Below, one piece after another: positions 17,442 to 26,368 of a stretch of DNA of 45,703 nt (positions within the stretch are counted from its first letter, which is position 1; the number at the start of each line of letters is the position of its first letter). The notes under the pieces are model-generated. The model made no database searches, was not told the DNA's origin, and worked only from the letters and a program-made list of their open reading frames with translations. Both the position numbers and the translations under genes were made by a program. The DNA comes from Bacteroidales bacterium UBA4295 (GTDB taxonomy: Bacteria; Bacteroidota; Bacteroidia; Bacteroidales; Paludibacteraceae), in assembly GCA_002395805.1 (NCBI GenBank), contig DGVB01000011.1, positions 1-45,703 on the forward strand. Direction: 5' to 3'.

Positions 17442-18524
17442 TTATTTAAGCCCTTTCGCCCACTTCTTCAAATAAGCAATCCACTCCTCGGCAGTCCGTG
17501 CCACTGGGTGGTTTTCTTTTGTCGCTCCGCAGCAGGTTAAATAGAAATGGCAGCCTACCCCAAGCCCCTCCCTAAAGGGAAGGGTGTTAAGCAAGCAGAG
17601 ATTATTCTGTTTGTCATGAACGATTTCTCCGGCATACTCTTTCGGTATAAACACTCCTAAACCGACGGTCTCTTTGGCATACTTGGCGCTGTCATTCACA
17701 GGCCAGTCTGTCCCCCATGAAGCCAGAAGAACACCATTCTCCAGAATAATCGTGATAGTATCTTTTCCGCCTTTTGCCGGAATAGTCTGCACGCCGGTGC
17801 AGAGACCTTCTATCGGTTCGCTCACTTTGACATCGCATCGCATATCGCGATGTCCGGCGCGCATCGTATATTCCACATTCATGTCAACGACTTTCCTTCT
17901 CTCCGGGTCTTCCTGATACCCGTCGGGCACAGTCCAGTCCACATCGCATACAGCGATAGTGGCTTTGTTCCGGTGCTTCTTGACGATCCATTGCTGCCGC
18001 TCGCCTACATCTTCGATATGCCGCATTTTGCCGTCCCAGTATTTGACGCTTCCGACGCCTACTGTGCCGCTCACGCGCAGAATATCATCTCCGTACCCTG
18101 CCGCTAACAAACTGTCATTCGGGTACCAGTGGCTCTGCGCCAATTCAAGCTGCGGCTTGCGCTTACAATAAGGATCAATGGTCTGTTTCTTGTCGAAATA
18201 GATCCTGTAGGCCATTAATTCGCTTTCTACCGCTACGCCGTGGTGATGCAATTCATGATAAGTGTCCACCTTCGGCCCGTCCGCCCAGACCTCAATAGGA
18301 TAGCAGTGACGCGTCTTGCCTTCGGCATAAATGATGGTATAACCCTTGACGGTCGAATCTGCCGGTGTACCGATCTTCCAGAACGAAGTAGCTACCCGCG
18401 GGCTGCAACCCGCGAGTAATAAGACCACTACGTTCAAAGTCAAAAGACCGCTTACGCTCAAAGAAGAAAGACTCTTTTGTCTTTTGTCTTTCGACTTTCG
18501 ACTATCATCAATTGATATTGACAT
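17442..18524 (-). CDS. DUF4861-family lipoprotein, pectin-associated
   Basis: A 360-aa lipoprotein with lipobox LLAGC at about residue 40. The mature part matches the DUF4861 type: YTIIYAEGKTRHCYPIEVWADGPKVDTYHELHHHGVAVESELMAYRIYFDKKQ and a C-terminal GVFIPKEYAGEI region. DUF4861 genes commonly sit with polygalacturonases in pectin loci; their exact reaction is not settled. It overlaps the end of the upstream GH28 gene by 17 bases. The signal peptide is odd: its charged part (SRKSKDKRQKS) is encoded by heptamer repeats and the core by degenerate CTGTARGA-type units. TLPFREGLGVG near residue 318 comes from a palindromic repeat. Confidence 0.85.
   Translation of the reverse strand: MSISIDDSRKSKDKRQKSLSSLSVSGLLTLNVVVLLLAGCSPRVATSFWKIGTPADSTVKGYTIIYAEGKTRHCYPIEVWADGPKVDTYHELHHHGVAVESELMAYRIYFDKKQTIDPYCKRKPQLELAQSHWYPNDSLLAAGYGDDILRVSGTVGVGSVKYWDGKMRHIEDVGERQQWIVKKHRNKATIAVCDVDWTVPDGYQEDPERRKVVDMNVEYTMRAGHRDMRCDVKVSEPIEGLCTGVQTIPAKGGKDTITIILENGVLLASWGTDWPVNDSAKYAKETVGLGVFIPKEYAGEIVHDKQNNLCLLNTLPFREGLGVGCHFYLTCCGATKENHPVARTAEEWIAYLKKWAKGLK
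17553..17587. repeat. C/G-rich palindromic repeat inside the DUF4861 gene
   Basis: CCTACCCCAAGCCCCTCCCT followed by AAAGGGAAGGG; read in frame on the minus strand as LPFREGLGVG. Same family as the repeat at 2282. Confidence 0.85.
18390..18506. repeat. Mixed repeats encoding the DUF4861 signal peptide
   Basis: 18472-18506 holds heptamers (TCTTTTG, TCTTTTG, TCTTTCG, ACTTTCG on the plus strand). 18395-18465 holds the palindrome CGCGGG-CTGCAA-CCCGCG and degenerate units (AAGACCACTACGTTCAAAG, AAGACCGCTTACGCTCAAAG). The lipobox Cys codon falls inside the palindrome. Confidence 0.7.
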
Positions 18525-20058
18525 TCTCTACGGTAGGAGCCAGCGAGAAAGCTTCGCCCTTCTCGGCGGTGATATTCACATTATCGATCACCAAGCCGTC
18601 GGTCTGACGGAAGAGTGCTCCTTCCGTGGCGGTCATGGTGATATTACGCAAGGTCACATTCTTAATCTTCATCTCCGGCAGCCCGTTGAAATAGATCGCG
18701 CGTTTGATATTATTGCCTTTGACGTTCTCGATCACAATATTGCGGAAAGCCGGTGTCTCCTCGCTGGCTTCCGGAGCCTCTGCGTTCATGCGTGCGGCGA
18801 GTTCCTCTTCGGTCTCTTCGCCTGCGCCTTTACCGCCGTAGAAGAGGTCAAACAGCAGACCCTCGTTCGGGATATTCGCCATATTCACGTCGCGGATATA
18901 GATATTCTCTACCACACCTCCGCGACCGCGGGTACTCTTGAATCGCAGACCTACGTCCGTTCCGATATAGAGGTTGTTGCTTACCTGTACATTCTTGATA
19001 CCGCCGGACATCTCGCTGCCGCATACAAAGCCGCCATGACCATGATAAACGACGCAATCATCTACTACTACGTTCTCCGTCGGAATACCTCTGTCGCGAC
19101 CGGGTTTGTCTTTGCCGGACTTCATACAGATAGCGTCGTCGCCTACGTCGAACGAGCAATGAGAAATAACTACATTCTTGCAACTCTCTACATCTACTCC
19201 GTCGCCGTTCTGGCTGTACCATGGATTGCGAACATTAAGGTCGCGCAGAATGAGGTTCTCGCAGCACATCGGATGGAGATTCCAAGCCGGGCTGTTCTCA
19301 AAGGTCACACCTTCCAGCAGGATACCTTTGCAGTCCACGAAATGTAGCATTACCGGACGGAGGAATGATTTCACTACCTGCCATAGGCTGTCGTCGGTAA
19401 TAACAGGCACGTTCTGATCCATGCAATAGGTCTGCGCGAGAATGGATGCGCTGTCCGGGTACCATATATCTTTTTCGGTCACTACGCCGCCTTTCTCCTG
19501 CAGGTGTTTCTTCCATTGACCCGGAGCCATTTTGGATTTCTTCAGCGGTCTCCACCAGTCGCCGTTTCCATTGAAGGTGCCATGTCCGGTGATAGCGATA
19601 TTCTCTGCGTCGCGGGCATTCAGCGGGCTGGTGCAGCGCTTGGTAGGAATACCTTCGAACCACTCGTCATAAATCTCATAGAGATCCAGATCGTGCGAGA
19701 AGACGATAAAACTGTTCTTCTCGGTGTACAGACGCACATTCGATTTCATTGTGATTGGCCCGGTAGTGTAGATACCGGCAGGAATAACGACCGTACCGCC
19801 GCCGGCTTCCGTACATTCGTCGATGGCTTTCTGGATGGCTCCTGTAGCCAAGGCCACGCCGGCAGGATCGGCACCGTAGTCCAGCACATTGAATGTGCGG
19901 TCGGGGAAGGACGGCACTTTCACTTTCGGCATCTCAAACGATGCCGCTTTGGTCAACGCATCGATGTCGCCTTGCTTGGTCGTTTGATACTGCGGCGCAG
20001 AGGTGCAAGCGCCTAAAGTTACTGCTGCAAGCAGCAGGGAAAGAATTTGATTTTTCAT
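18508..20058 (-). CDS. GH28 polygalacturonase-type glycoside hydrolase, lipoprotein
   Basis: A 516-aa lipoprotein (lipobox LGAC, Cys18). A GH28 right-handed beta-helix begins after RTFNVLDYGADPAG (about 56). The catalytic signatures are present: NGDGVDVESC and VGDDAICMKSG supply the acid pair, followed by GHGGFVCGSE and LRFKSTRGRGG. The reaction is hydrolysis of galacturonic-acid linkages in pectin; endo or exo action cannot be told from sequence. The start overlaps the truA stop by four bases (ATGA), and the stop overlaps the DUF4861 gene, so the three are probably co-translated. It probably acts outside or in the periplasm with DUF4861 and the acetylesterase at 2202. Confidence 0.94.
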   Translation of the reverse strand: MKNQILSLLLAAVTLGACTSAPQYQTTKQGDIDALTKAASFEMPKVKVPSFPDRTFNVLDYGADPAGVALATGAIQKAIDECTEAGGGTVVIPAGIYTTGPITMKSNVRLYTEKNSFIVFSHDLDLYEIYDEWFEGIPTKRCTSPLNARDAENIAITGHGTFNGNGDWWRPLKKSKMAPGQWKKHLQEKGGVVTEKDIWYPDSASILAQTYCMDQNVPVITDDSLWQVVKSFLRPVMLHFVDCKGILLEGVTFENSPAWNLHPMCCENLILRDLNVRNPWYSQNGDGVDVESCKNVVISHCSFDVGDDAICMKSGKDKPGRDRGIPTENVVVDDCVVYHGHGGFVCGSEMSGGIKNVQVSNNLYIGTDVGLRFKSTRGRGGVVENIYIRDVNMANIPNEGLLFDLFYGGKGAGEETEEELAARMNAEAPEASEETPAFRNIVIENVKGNNIKRAIYFNGLPEMKIKNVTLRNITMTATEGALFRQTDGLVIDNVNITAEKGEAFSLAPTVENVNIN

Positions 20059-20798
20059 AGGTATATATTTTGTGGATAAATGATTTCTACTAAGGCTAAG
20101 CCTTCAGCGGGTGCCGAATGGCCTGCGCGGCAGCGGTCGTGCGCCGCAATGACTTCGGCAAACTGCTCTTCCGTCATCTTGCCTTTGCCTACCTCGAAGA
20201 GTGTGCCTACTACGGCGCGAACCATATTGCGCAAAAACCGGTTCGCTGTTATGATAAATCGCCATTCCGTTTCGCTCTCTTGTCTCCATTCGGCTTTCTT
20301 GACATCGCAGATAGTCGTCTTGGCGTCCGTGTGCGTGCGGCAGAAGGAAGCAAAATCCTGTTCGCCGATCATCCGTGCTGCCGCCCTGTTCATTGCCTCA
20401 AAATCCAGCCCTGCTGCCACACGTGTGTGGTTGATATAGAGGAATGGATCCTTGCGGGTGGTGATGCGGTAGTAATAAGTGCGCTCGAGCGCATCGAACC
20501 GCGCGTGCGCTGCGTCTGTGACGCGCCTTAAAACGCGGATAGCGATAGAGTTCGGCAGCAGATTATTGAGCCGACCTGCTAAATTAGCCGGCACGGCTTT
20601 CTCCATATCGAAATGCGCTATCATCTTCTCTGCATGCACCCCGGCGTCCGTCCGGCCGGCGAAAGTGAGCGCTACCGGCTCACGCAGAATAGTAGCAAAA
20701 GCGGCTTCCATTTCTGCCTGCACCGTGTTTCCGTTCGGCTGCGTCTGCGAGCCGTGAAAATCCGTCCCCCTGTATGCAAATTCGATGAAATAGCGCAT
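20055..20798 (-). CDS. truA: tRNA pseudouridine synthase A
   Basis: Makes pseudouridine at positions 38-40 of the tRNA anticodon arm. The 247 aa carry the family signature FAGRTDAGVHA with catalytic Asp51, and the later SFCRTHTDAKT and FLRNMVRAVVGTL blocks. Full length for the family. ATGA overlap couples it to GH28, an unusual pairing of a housekeeping gene with a polysaccharide hydrolase. Confidence 0.96.
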   Translation of the reverse strand: MRYFIEFAYRGTDFHGSQTQPNGNTVQAEMEAAFATILREPVALTFAGRTDAGVHAEKMIAHFDMEKAVPANLAGRLNNLLPNSIAIRVLRRVTDAAHARFDALERTYYYRITTRKDPFLYINHTRVAAGLDFEAMNRAAARMIGEQDFASFCRTHTDAKTTICDVKKAEWRQESETEWRFIITANRFLRNMVRAVVGTLFEVGKGKMTEEQFAEVIAAHDRCRAGHSAPAEGLALVEIIYPQNIYL

Positions 20799-20800
20799 TT

Positions 20801-20830
20801 ATAATTTTTAATTTTTAATTTTTAATTTCA
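20801..20830. repeat. Heptamer tandem repeat, unit AATTTTT
   Basis: Three to four AATTTTT units bridge truA and the upstream flippase gene, and supply the last codons and the stop of the flippase (KLKIKN-stop). Confidence 0.88.
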
Positions 20831-22301
20831 CCTGATGGTTGATTTCCGGCGAGAGTTGGGCTTTGTAGGCTATCCATGCTCCGCCGCCGAGCAGCACGAT
20901 GCTCCGGCAGATGCTGTCCACCCATATGTTCATCGCCGGCAGGTAGGACTGCCACAGCCAATTAAGCCCGAAGACCGCCATCAGCAGCAACAGAATATAC
21001 ACCCATTTGCGATCGATCACATGAAACCGCCCCAGCGGTACGACAGTAGCAATAATCAGCAGATAATAAATCCCGTATGAGACCAGATTGCTGAGCGCTG
21101 CGCCCTCCATACCATATAGCGGCACCAGATAATTATTGAGCAGGATGGCGCTGACCGTCAACACCAGCGACATGAGCAGACTGAACGCATAATACCGGCT
21201 GTAGTTCAATGCGGTCAGACAAATAGTGAACGTCCCCAAAACCAATTGGCTGACGCCCAAGATGAGCACTACATTCTTCGCCGTAGCAAACGTAGCACCA
21301 TTCGGCAGAATATGGAAAATCAAATCGATATTGAGCCATATCGCCAGAAGAATAAACCCGCCGATGAGCAGCATGTTTCTCGTCACCTGGCGAATCAGAA
21401 CGGAGCATTCTTCGCGGTTTTGCTCCTTGATAGCTCGGGATAATTGCGGCGAAGCGATGGCAGAAACGGACCTGTTAGGAACACTGACCATCGCGGCTGT
21501 ATAGGTAGCTATAGCAAAAATGCCGGTGTTGTCCAGACCCATCTTGGCGGTTACGAAGAAAGACGAAAGGGTAGGTGCCAGGACGGTGGTCGCTGCGGAG
21601 AGCAGCAGAAAACCGGTATAGACCAGATAGCGGCGAACAAGGCCTTTGTTTTCCCGCAGGAATGACCAATCCGGACGCATACAAATCTGCTTAAGCGAGA
21701 AGAAATAACATAGATTGACGGCCGCTGCCACTGCGTAGTTGATGCAGATACCGATCACCATTCCGTCGATGGAGATGATGCGGAAGGCGTATAGCAGATA
21801 GATCGCCAGAAGACCTACCCGGACGACGAGCTCTCTTACCGCCCGAGGCACCACAATATGCATCAGCACATTGCACGTGCTCTCGCAGATCATCTGGTAG
21901 AGCATGAAAAACGCCAGCGGTAGCACAAAATAATAGTACTCTACGAATAGCGGCGATTTGTCTCCGAACCATGCCCCTAACGGTACTCTGCAAGCCCAGT
22001 AGATCAGCGCAAAAAGCACAAAACCGATAAACGGTATCACCATCGCCCAGAAGAAGAAACCATGATCCTCTTCGCTGTCCTTTTCCTTAAAATACGGATA
22101 GAAACGAATCACACTGGCGGAGGTGCCAAGTTGCGCCAGGCCGATGAAGAGCGTAGCGGCATCAATAAGCACCCGTGCTAACCCGATTTCCTCGGTCGTG
22201 AGGAAACGGGTCAGCACGAAGAACGTAGTGACGACACCTACGCCTATGCCCAGGTAAGTCACTATCGTACCTCGTATGGATTGCTTAGCGATGACGCCCA
22301 T
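20808..22301 (-). CDS. Polysaccharide flippase (MOP/Wzx-type)
   Basis: A 497-aa integral membrane protein with 12-14 hydrophobic segments, N-terminal SIRGTIVTYLGIGVGVVTTFFVLTR and TSASVIRFYPYF, typical of lipopolysaccharide/polysaccharide exporters of the MOP superfamily that move lipid-linked sugars across the inner membrane. I chose the ATG at 22301 (MGVIAKQS), 16 bases after the FKBP stop; an ATG at 22340 would overlap that gene by 23 bases. The C-terminal KLKIKN is encoded by heptamer repeats. Substrate unknown. Confidence 0.88.
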   Translation of the reverse strand: MGVIAKQSIRGTIVTYLGIGVGVVTTFFVLTRFLTTEEIGLARVLIDAATLFIGLAQLGTSASVIRFYPYFKEKDSEEDHGFFFWAMVIPFIGFVLFALIYWACRVPLGAWFGDKSPLFVEYYYFVLPLAFFMLYQMICESTCNVLMHIVVPRAVRELVVRVGLLAIYLLYAFRIISIDGMVIGICINYAVAAAVNLCYFFSLKQICMRPDWSFLRENKGLVRRYLVYTGFLLLSAATTVLAPTLSSFFVTAKMGLDNTGIFAIATYTAAMVSVPNRSVSAIASPQLSRAIKEQNREECSVLIRQVTRNMLLIGGFILLAIWLNIDLIFHILPNGATFATAKNVVLILGVSQLVLGTFTICLTALNYSRYYAFSLLMSLVLTVSAILLNNYLVPLYGMEGAALSNLVSYGIYYLLIIATVVPLGRFHVIDRKWVYILLLLMAVFGLNWLWQSYLPAMNIWVDSICRSIVLLGGGAWIAYKAQLSPEINHQVKLKIKN

Positions 22302-22317
22302 AATAGATAAAAGTGGT

Positions 22318-23565
22318 CTATTTAATATCCAGCAACTCAACCGTGAAGATCAGGGTAGCGTACGGCGGGATAGACTGACCTGCGCCGCGCTCGCCGTAAC
22401 CTAACTCGTACGGGATATACAGTTTGTATTTCGAACCCTTCGGCATCAACTGCAGACCTTCCGTCCATCCTTTGATCACACCGTTCAGCGGGAACTCGAT
22501 CGGCTCGCCGCGCTGATAGCTGCTGTCAAAGACAGTGCCGTCAATGAGTGTACCTTCGTAGTGTACTTTGACCGTCTGCTCTGCGGTCGGTTTCGGACCC
22601 TTGCCTTGTACCAGTACTTCGTACTGCAGACCGCTTTCGGTCACTTTGACTTCCTCGCGCAGCGCGTTCTCCTGTAGGAATTTCTCGCCCTCTGCCTTGG
22701 TGTCGCCGAATTTCTTAGCGGAGATAACAGAGTCCACATAGTGATTAGCAGACTGCATGTCAAACTGTTCGGTGTAGTTGTACAGACCGTTGATAAATCC
22801 TTGTTTGATGAGGTCGAAGTTGGTCTCCAGACCTGAAACACTCAGCAGACCTACCGGCTCTTGCTCGCGGATGGCATTGCCGATATTACGGGCAGTAGCT
22901 ACCACCTGCGGGTTGCGGACATTCTCTTTGAGACCTTTGTTTACATAGTCGATAAACTCATTCTTCGCCTCGCCGGTCGAGTCGTCAGCCAAGATGTACA
23001 TGCGTACCTGGTTACCATTCAGTAAACCAAGAGAGTAGTTCAGCGAGTCTATGTCGCTTGCCAGATTAATAGCTTTGGCTTTCTTCGGACATTTGCCGGT
23101 AATAGCTTTAGGAGCCGCTTCGCCGTCCGTACGACCCTGGTATTTGGTCATCAGATAACTCTCAGCATCCTTCGCATTCAGAAGGGTGGTGTCTTCATAC
23201 AGACCGTTTACCAGACCCTGGAAGAAAATCTTCTCGTTCAGCTGCCAGGATTTATTCTCTGCCAAGCCGTTTTTCTCAAAGCCCTTCACGGACTCACCCA
23301 GTTGGTGACCTGCTTTTTGAATGTCATTCATCTTCTCTGCTTTGTCCAGATAAGCCTCTTCCAGCGCATCGATAAACTCTGCTACAGCCTCGTCACTGCT
23401 GTCGTTAGCCAGATAATACATCTTGATTTGCAGACCGTTAAGCAGACCCAATGCATGGTTGACGGAGTCGGTCTCATTGGTCATTACGGCATCTTGTGCC
23501 TTGTAACTGTTGCCGCAAGAAACCATGGCCAGTGCGGCTAACAAAACAATACTTAATTTTTTCAT
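22318..23565 (-). CDS. FKBP-type peptidyl-prolyl isomerase lipoprotein with duplicated N-terminal domain
   Basis: A 415-aa lipoprotein (lipobox AMVSC, Cys17). Two homologous FkpA-N-like helical units come first: [22 protein letters not shown] (from about 34) and [22 protein letters not shown] (from about 173). The FKBP catalytic domain follows (about 320-415) with [33 protein letters not shown] and [19 protein letters not shown]. It folds proteins in the periplasm by prolyl isomerisation. Most relatives have one N-terminal unit, so the doubled one is unusual. It is adjacent to a second FKBP gene with a nearly identical catalytic domain, a tandem duplication. Confidence 0.93.
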   Translation of the reverse strand: MKKLSIVLLAALAMVSCGNSYKAQDAVMTNETDSVNHALGLLNGLQIKMYYLANDSSDEAVAEFIDALEEAYLDKAEKMNDIQKAGHQLGESVKGFEKNGLAENKSWQLNEKIFFQGLVNGLYEDTTLLNAKDAESYLMTKYQGRTDGEAAPKAITGKCPKKAKAINLASDIDSLNYSLGLLNGNQVRMYILADDSTGEAKNEFIDYVNKGLKENVRNPQVVATARNIGNAIREQEPVGLLSVSGLETNFDLIKQGFINGLYNYTEQFDMQSANHYVDSVISAKKFGDTKAEGEKFLQENALREEVKVTESGLQYEVLVQGKGPKPTAEQTVKVHYEGTLIDGTVFDSSYQRGEPIEFPLNGVIKGWTEGLQLMPKGSKYKLYIPYELGYGERGAGQSIPPYATLIFTVELLDIK

Positions 23566-23584
23566 TTGTTCAAATTATTTAAAT

Positions 23585-23618
23585 AGTTGACTAGTATACT
23601 AGAAAACTAGTTGACTAG
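23585..23618. repeat. Octamer tandem repeat carrying CTAG
   Basis: Four 8-base units: TTGACTAG, TATACTAG, AAAACTAG, TTGACTAG, between the two FKBP genes. CTAG is usually a rare tetranucleotide in bacteria, so two arrays of it (also 4287-4319) are notable. Confidence 0.82.
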
Positions 23619-23624
23619 ATTTTG

Positions 23625-24209
23625 TTATTCAATTCCTAACAGTTCAACCGTGAAGATCAGCGCAGCGTACGGCGGGATAGACTGACCTGCGCCGCGCTCG
23701 CCGTATGCCAGCTGGTACGGGATGAAGAATTTGTACTTCGAACCGATCGACATCAACTGCAGACCTTCCGTCCATCCGGCTATCACGCCGTTCAGGGGGA
23801 AGGTGATCGACTCGCCGCGGCGATAACTGCTGTCGAAGACAGTGCCGTCAATCAGTGTACCCTCATAGTGTACCCGAACCGTGTCGGTCGCTTTCGGTTT
23901 CTGACCCAGCGACGGCTCTAAAATCTCATACTGCAGACCGCTCGGGGTCACTTTGACACCTTCGCGTTTGGCATTCTCTGCAAGGAATTTCTCGCCCTCT
24001 GCCTTGGCTGCACCTGCTACTTTGGCTTCCAACTCCTGGAAGAACTGATTTAATACTTGTTGCGCCTCCTGATAACTGATCTTGGGCTGCTGCTTCGTGA
24101 GCACATCCTCTATGCCGGCTGCGAGGTCCTGATAATTCAGGCTCTCTACACCGCTGCTCATGAGGTTCTGACCCATTGAGAGGCCTAATGCATAACTAAT
24201 TTTGTCCAT
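23625..24209 (-). CDS. FKBP-type peptidyl-prolyl isomerase, FklB-like
   Basis: A 194-aa isomerase without a signal peptide: a helical N-terminal domain (MDKISYALGLSMGQNLM, SYQEAQQVLNQFFQELEAK) and an FKBP domain with [20 protein letters not shown] and [23 protein letters not shown] blocks (here AYGERGAG). I chose the ATG at 24209; the frame is open further upstream but that part crosses ribE and the heptamer array. Probably cytoplasmic, in contrast with its lipoprotein neighbour. Confidence 0.93.
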   Translation of the reverse strand: MDKISYALGLSMGQNLMSSGVESLNYQDLAAGIEDVLTKQQPKISYQEAQQVLNQFFQELEAKVAGAAKAEGEKFLAENAKREGVKVTPSGLQYEILEPSLGQKPKATDTVRVHYEGTLIDGTVFDSSYRRGESITFPLNGVIAGWTEGLQLMSIGSKYKFFIPYQLAYGERGAGQSIPPYAALIFTVELLGIE

Positions 24210-24216
24210 AATATAT

Positions 24217-24248
24217 AATTTTAATTCGTAATTTTTAATTTTTAATTT
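24217..24248. repeat. Heptamer tandem repeat, units AATTTTA, AATTCGT, AATTTTT
   Basis: Four to five 7-base units between fklB-like and ribE; they provide the ribE C-terminal QIKN and its stop. Confidence 0.88.
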
Positions 24249-24855
24249 GCGAGAGGTATCTCGCCATGTATTTACCGAGGATATCAAACTCAATATTGAC
24301 GACTGTACCGGCTTCGATATATTTGAAATTGGTGTTCTCTTCGGTGTACGGGATGATGCATACGGATACATATCCTTTGTCGCCTTTCACCTCCGGTTCG
24401 CAGGCCGTGAGGCTCACACCGTTGAGCGTCACCGAACCTTTGTCCACGCAGAAATAGCCGCGCTCTACCATCTCTTTGGTCGAGTCGTACTCAAAGCGAT
24501 AATACCAACTGCCGTCGGTCTCTTTTGCCTCGATACAAACGGCTTTCTGATCAACATGACCTTGCACGATATGTCCGTCTAAACGACCGCCCATCATCAT
24601 CGACCGCTCTACGTTCACCCAATCGCCCTCTTTGAGCAGATCAAGGTTCGTCAGCCGCAAACTCTCCTGCATAGCCGTCACGGTATAGAGGTCGCCCTCG
24701 ATCTTCACTACCGTCAGGCACACACCGTTGTGCGCGATGGATTGGTCAATACTCAGCGCCTCGCCAAACGGATTGCGAAGCGTGAAATGTTTATTGGTCT
24801 GCTCGGTCTCTATCTTCACGACCTGAGCCATTTTTTCTACTATTCCTGAAAACAC
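24235..24855 (-). CDS. ribE: Riboflavin synthase (alpha chain)
   Basis: Converts two 6,7-dimethyl-8-ribityllumazine molecules to riboflavin and a pyrimidine. The 206 aa start with the diagnostic MFSGIVE and show the two internal barrel repeats: NGVCLTV with GHIVQGHVDQ, and LNGVSLTA in the second half. Full length. The C-terminus IKN is encoded by heptamer repeats. Confidence 0.96.
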   Translation of the reverse strand: MFSGIVEKMAQVVKIETEQTNKHFTLRNPFGEALSIDQSIAHNGVCLTVVKIEGDLYTVTAMQESLRLTNLDLLKEGDWVNVERSMMMGGRLDGHIVQGHVDQKAVCIEAKETDGSWYYRFEYDSTKEMVERGYFCVDKGSVTLNGVSLTACEPEVKGDKGYVSVCIIPYTEENTNFKYIEAGTVVNIEFDILGKYMARYLSQIKN

Positions 24856-24860
24856 GGTTT

Positions 24861-24889
24861 TAATGAATAATTAAAAATGATTAATGATT
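24861..24889. repeat. Heptamer tandem repeat, units AATGAAT, AATTAAA, AATGATT
   Basis: Four 7-base units fill the gap between ribE and the downstream-oriented flippase stop at 24888. Confidence 0.85.
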
Positions 24890-26339
24890 ATTTTTTTCTA
24901 AAGTACTTGCCTACCACTGGCAGTCCGCTAAGCGGAAAGTCGCGACGGGTCAAAACAAACAGGTATATGCCCAGCAGCAGCGTTCCGATTGCCATCATTA
25001 CCCATATATTATGGATATAATACAGCCTCAACGCATAATAAACCGCCAGCAGACCTATTGTCAACGCCGTATATCCGCCGATGCACTTCATGTCGTAAGG
25101 TACCGGTGCTTTCTTCTGACCGATGAAATAGGACAGCAGCATAATGACGAAATAGCACACAAGGCTGCTGCCGCAACTTGCCCAATAGCCGATGATCGGC
25201 ACTCCGACCACCTGGATCACTAAGGTGATCACCAGACCGATGAGCGAGAAATAAGCACCCCATTGGGTCTCGTCCGTCAGTTTGTACCAGAACGAGAGGT
25301 TGAAATAAATCCCTTGGAAGACATACGTCCAAAGCACGACCGGCACAATCTTCAGTCCCTCCCAGTAATCGGAAGCAACAATGTACCGGAATATATCCAG
25401 GTAGAAGATAACCCCTAACAGAATGAGGTACGAGAAGATGATATAGTACTTCATCGCATCGGCGTAGGCCTCTACGGACTGACGGTCTTTATGTTTGGCA
25501 AAGACGAAGGGTTCGTAGGCATAGCGAAAAGCCTGGGTGAACATCATCATCACCATTGCTACCTTGAAGCACGCGCCGTAAATACCTAATTGCGCCTGTG
25601 CATCCTCGCCGGTGTACAGATACGGGAACAGGATACGGTCCAGGGTCTGGTTCATAATACCTGCTACACCCAGGATCAGCAGCGGCAGCGAATAGCGCAG
25701 CATCTCTTTCAGCACCGGAGCGCTGAACTGTCCGCCTTTCGGTAAGGTCATTGGCAGCAGGCACAGCGTCTGGATACAGGTCGCCAATATATTACTGAGA
25801 AAGACATAGAATACATCATTCTTGCCCAGCACCACGAGGAAGAGCAGATTGAATCCGATATTGAGAATGACAAACAGCAACTTGAGCGCCGCAAACCGTA
25901 TCGGTCGTTTCTGGTATCGCAGGTACGCAAACGGAATGCACGCAAACGCATCAATCGCTACGGTGGCAAACATCATTTCGATAAACTCCGAATGGTCGGG
26001 ATAGCCCAGCGCATTGGCGATCGGCTGATGGAAAACGACCACCAGCATGGTGAACACCGCGCTGGAGCATAGCAACGTCAGAAACGCCGTTTTATACACG
26101 GTCTTCGGATCGTAGTCTTCGCGGTTCGCAAAACGGAAGAAACCGGTCTCCATGCCATAGGTGAGGATCACTAACAGCAGCGCCGTCCAGGCGTAGATAT
26201 TCGTGACGATTCCGTAGTCCGACGTGCGCGCCAGCGCGTAGGTATAGAGCGGCACTAACAGGTAGTTGAGAAACTTGCCTATTATCGAACTGGCACCGTA
26301 GATTACGGTGTCTTTCGCCAGAGATTTCATCTCACTCAT
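24888..26339 (-). CDS. Polysaccharide flippase (Wzx/MOP-type), second copy
   Basis: A 483-aa membrane protein with about 13 hydrophobic segments; N-terminal KSLAKDTVIYGASSIIGKFL and MMFTQAFRYAYEPFVFAKH are typical of oligosaccharide flippases of the MOP superfamily. It is not closely similar to the flippase at 20808, so this is not a recent duplication. Start: ATG 26339 (MSEMKS), which lies after the heptamer array; a TTG at 26351 is also in frame. No glycosyltransferase is adjacent, so the substrate is open. Confidence 0.88.
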   Translation of the reverse strand: MSEMKSLAKDTVIYGASSIIGKFLNYLLVPLYTYALARTSDYGIVTNIYAWTALLLVILTYGMETGFFRFANREDYDPKTVYKTAFLTLLCSSAVFTMLVVVFHQPIANALGYPDHSEFIEMMFATVAIDAFACIPFAYLRYQKRPIRFAALKLLFVILNIGFNLLFLVVLGKNDVFYVFLSNILATCIQTLCLLPMTLPKGGQFSAPVLKEMLRYSLPLLILGVAGIMNQTLDRILFPYLYTGEDAQAQLGIYGACFKVAMVMMMFTQAFRYAYEPFVFAKHKDRQSVEAYADAMKYYIIFSYLILLGVIFYLDIFRYIVASDYWEGLKIVPVVLWTYVFQGIYFNLSFWYKLTDETQWGAYFSLIGLVITLVIQVVGVPIIGYWASCGSSLVCYFVIMLLSYFIGQKKAPVPYDMKCIGGYTALTIGLLAVYYALRLYYIHNIWVMMAIGTLLLGIYLFVLTRRDFPLSGLPVVGKYFRKK

Positions 26340-26343
26340 CTTC

Positions 26344-26368
26344 TCTTTCAACTTTCAACTTTCAACTC
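26344..26368. repeat. Heptamer tandem repeat, unit CTTTCAA
   Basis: Three 7-base units spanning the rsmI stop and the start region of the next gene. The rsmI C-terminus GVES-stop is read directly from GTTGAAAGTTGA. Confidence 0.88.

Noticed and set aside
17442..20058. Complete polysaccharide utilisation locus around GH28
   Set aside because: No SusC/SusD pair, sensor or further hydrolases adjoin; only GH28, DUF4861 and a distant acetylesterase are present.
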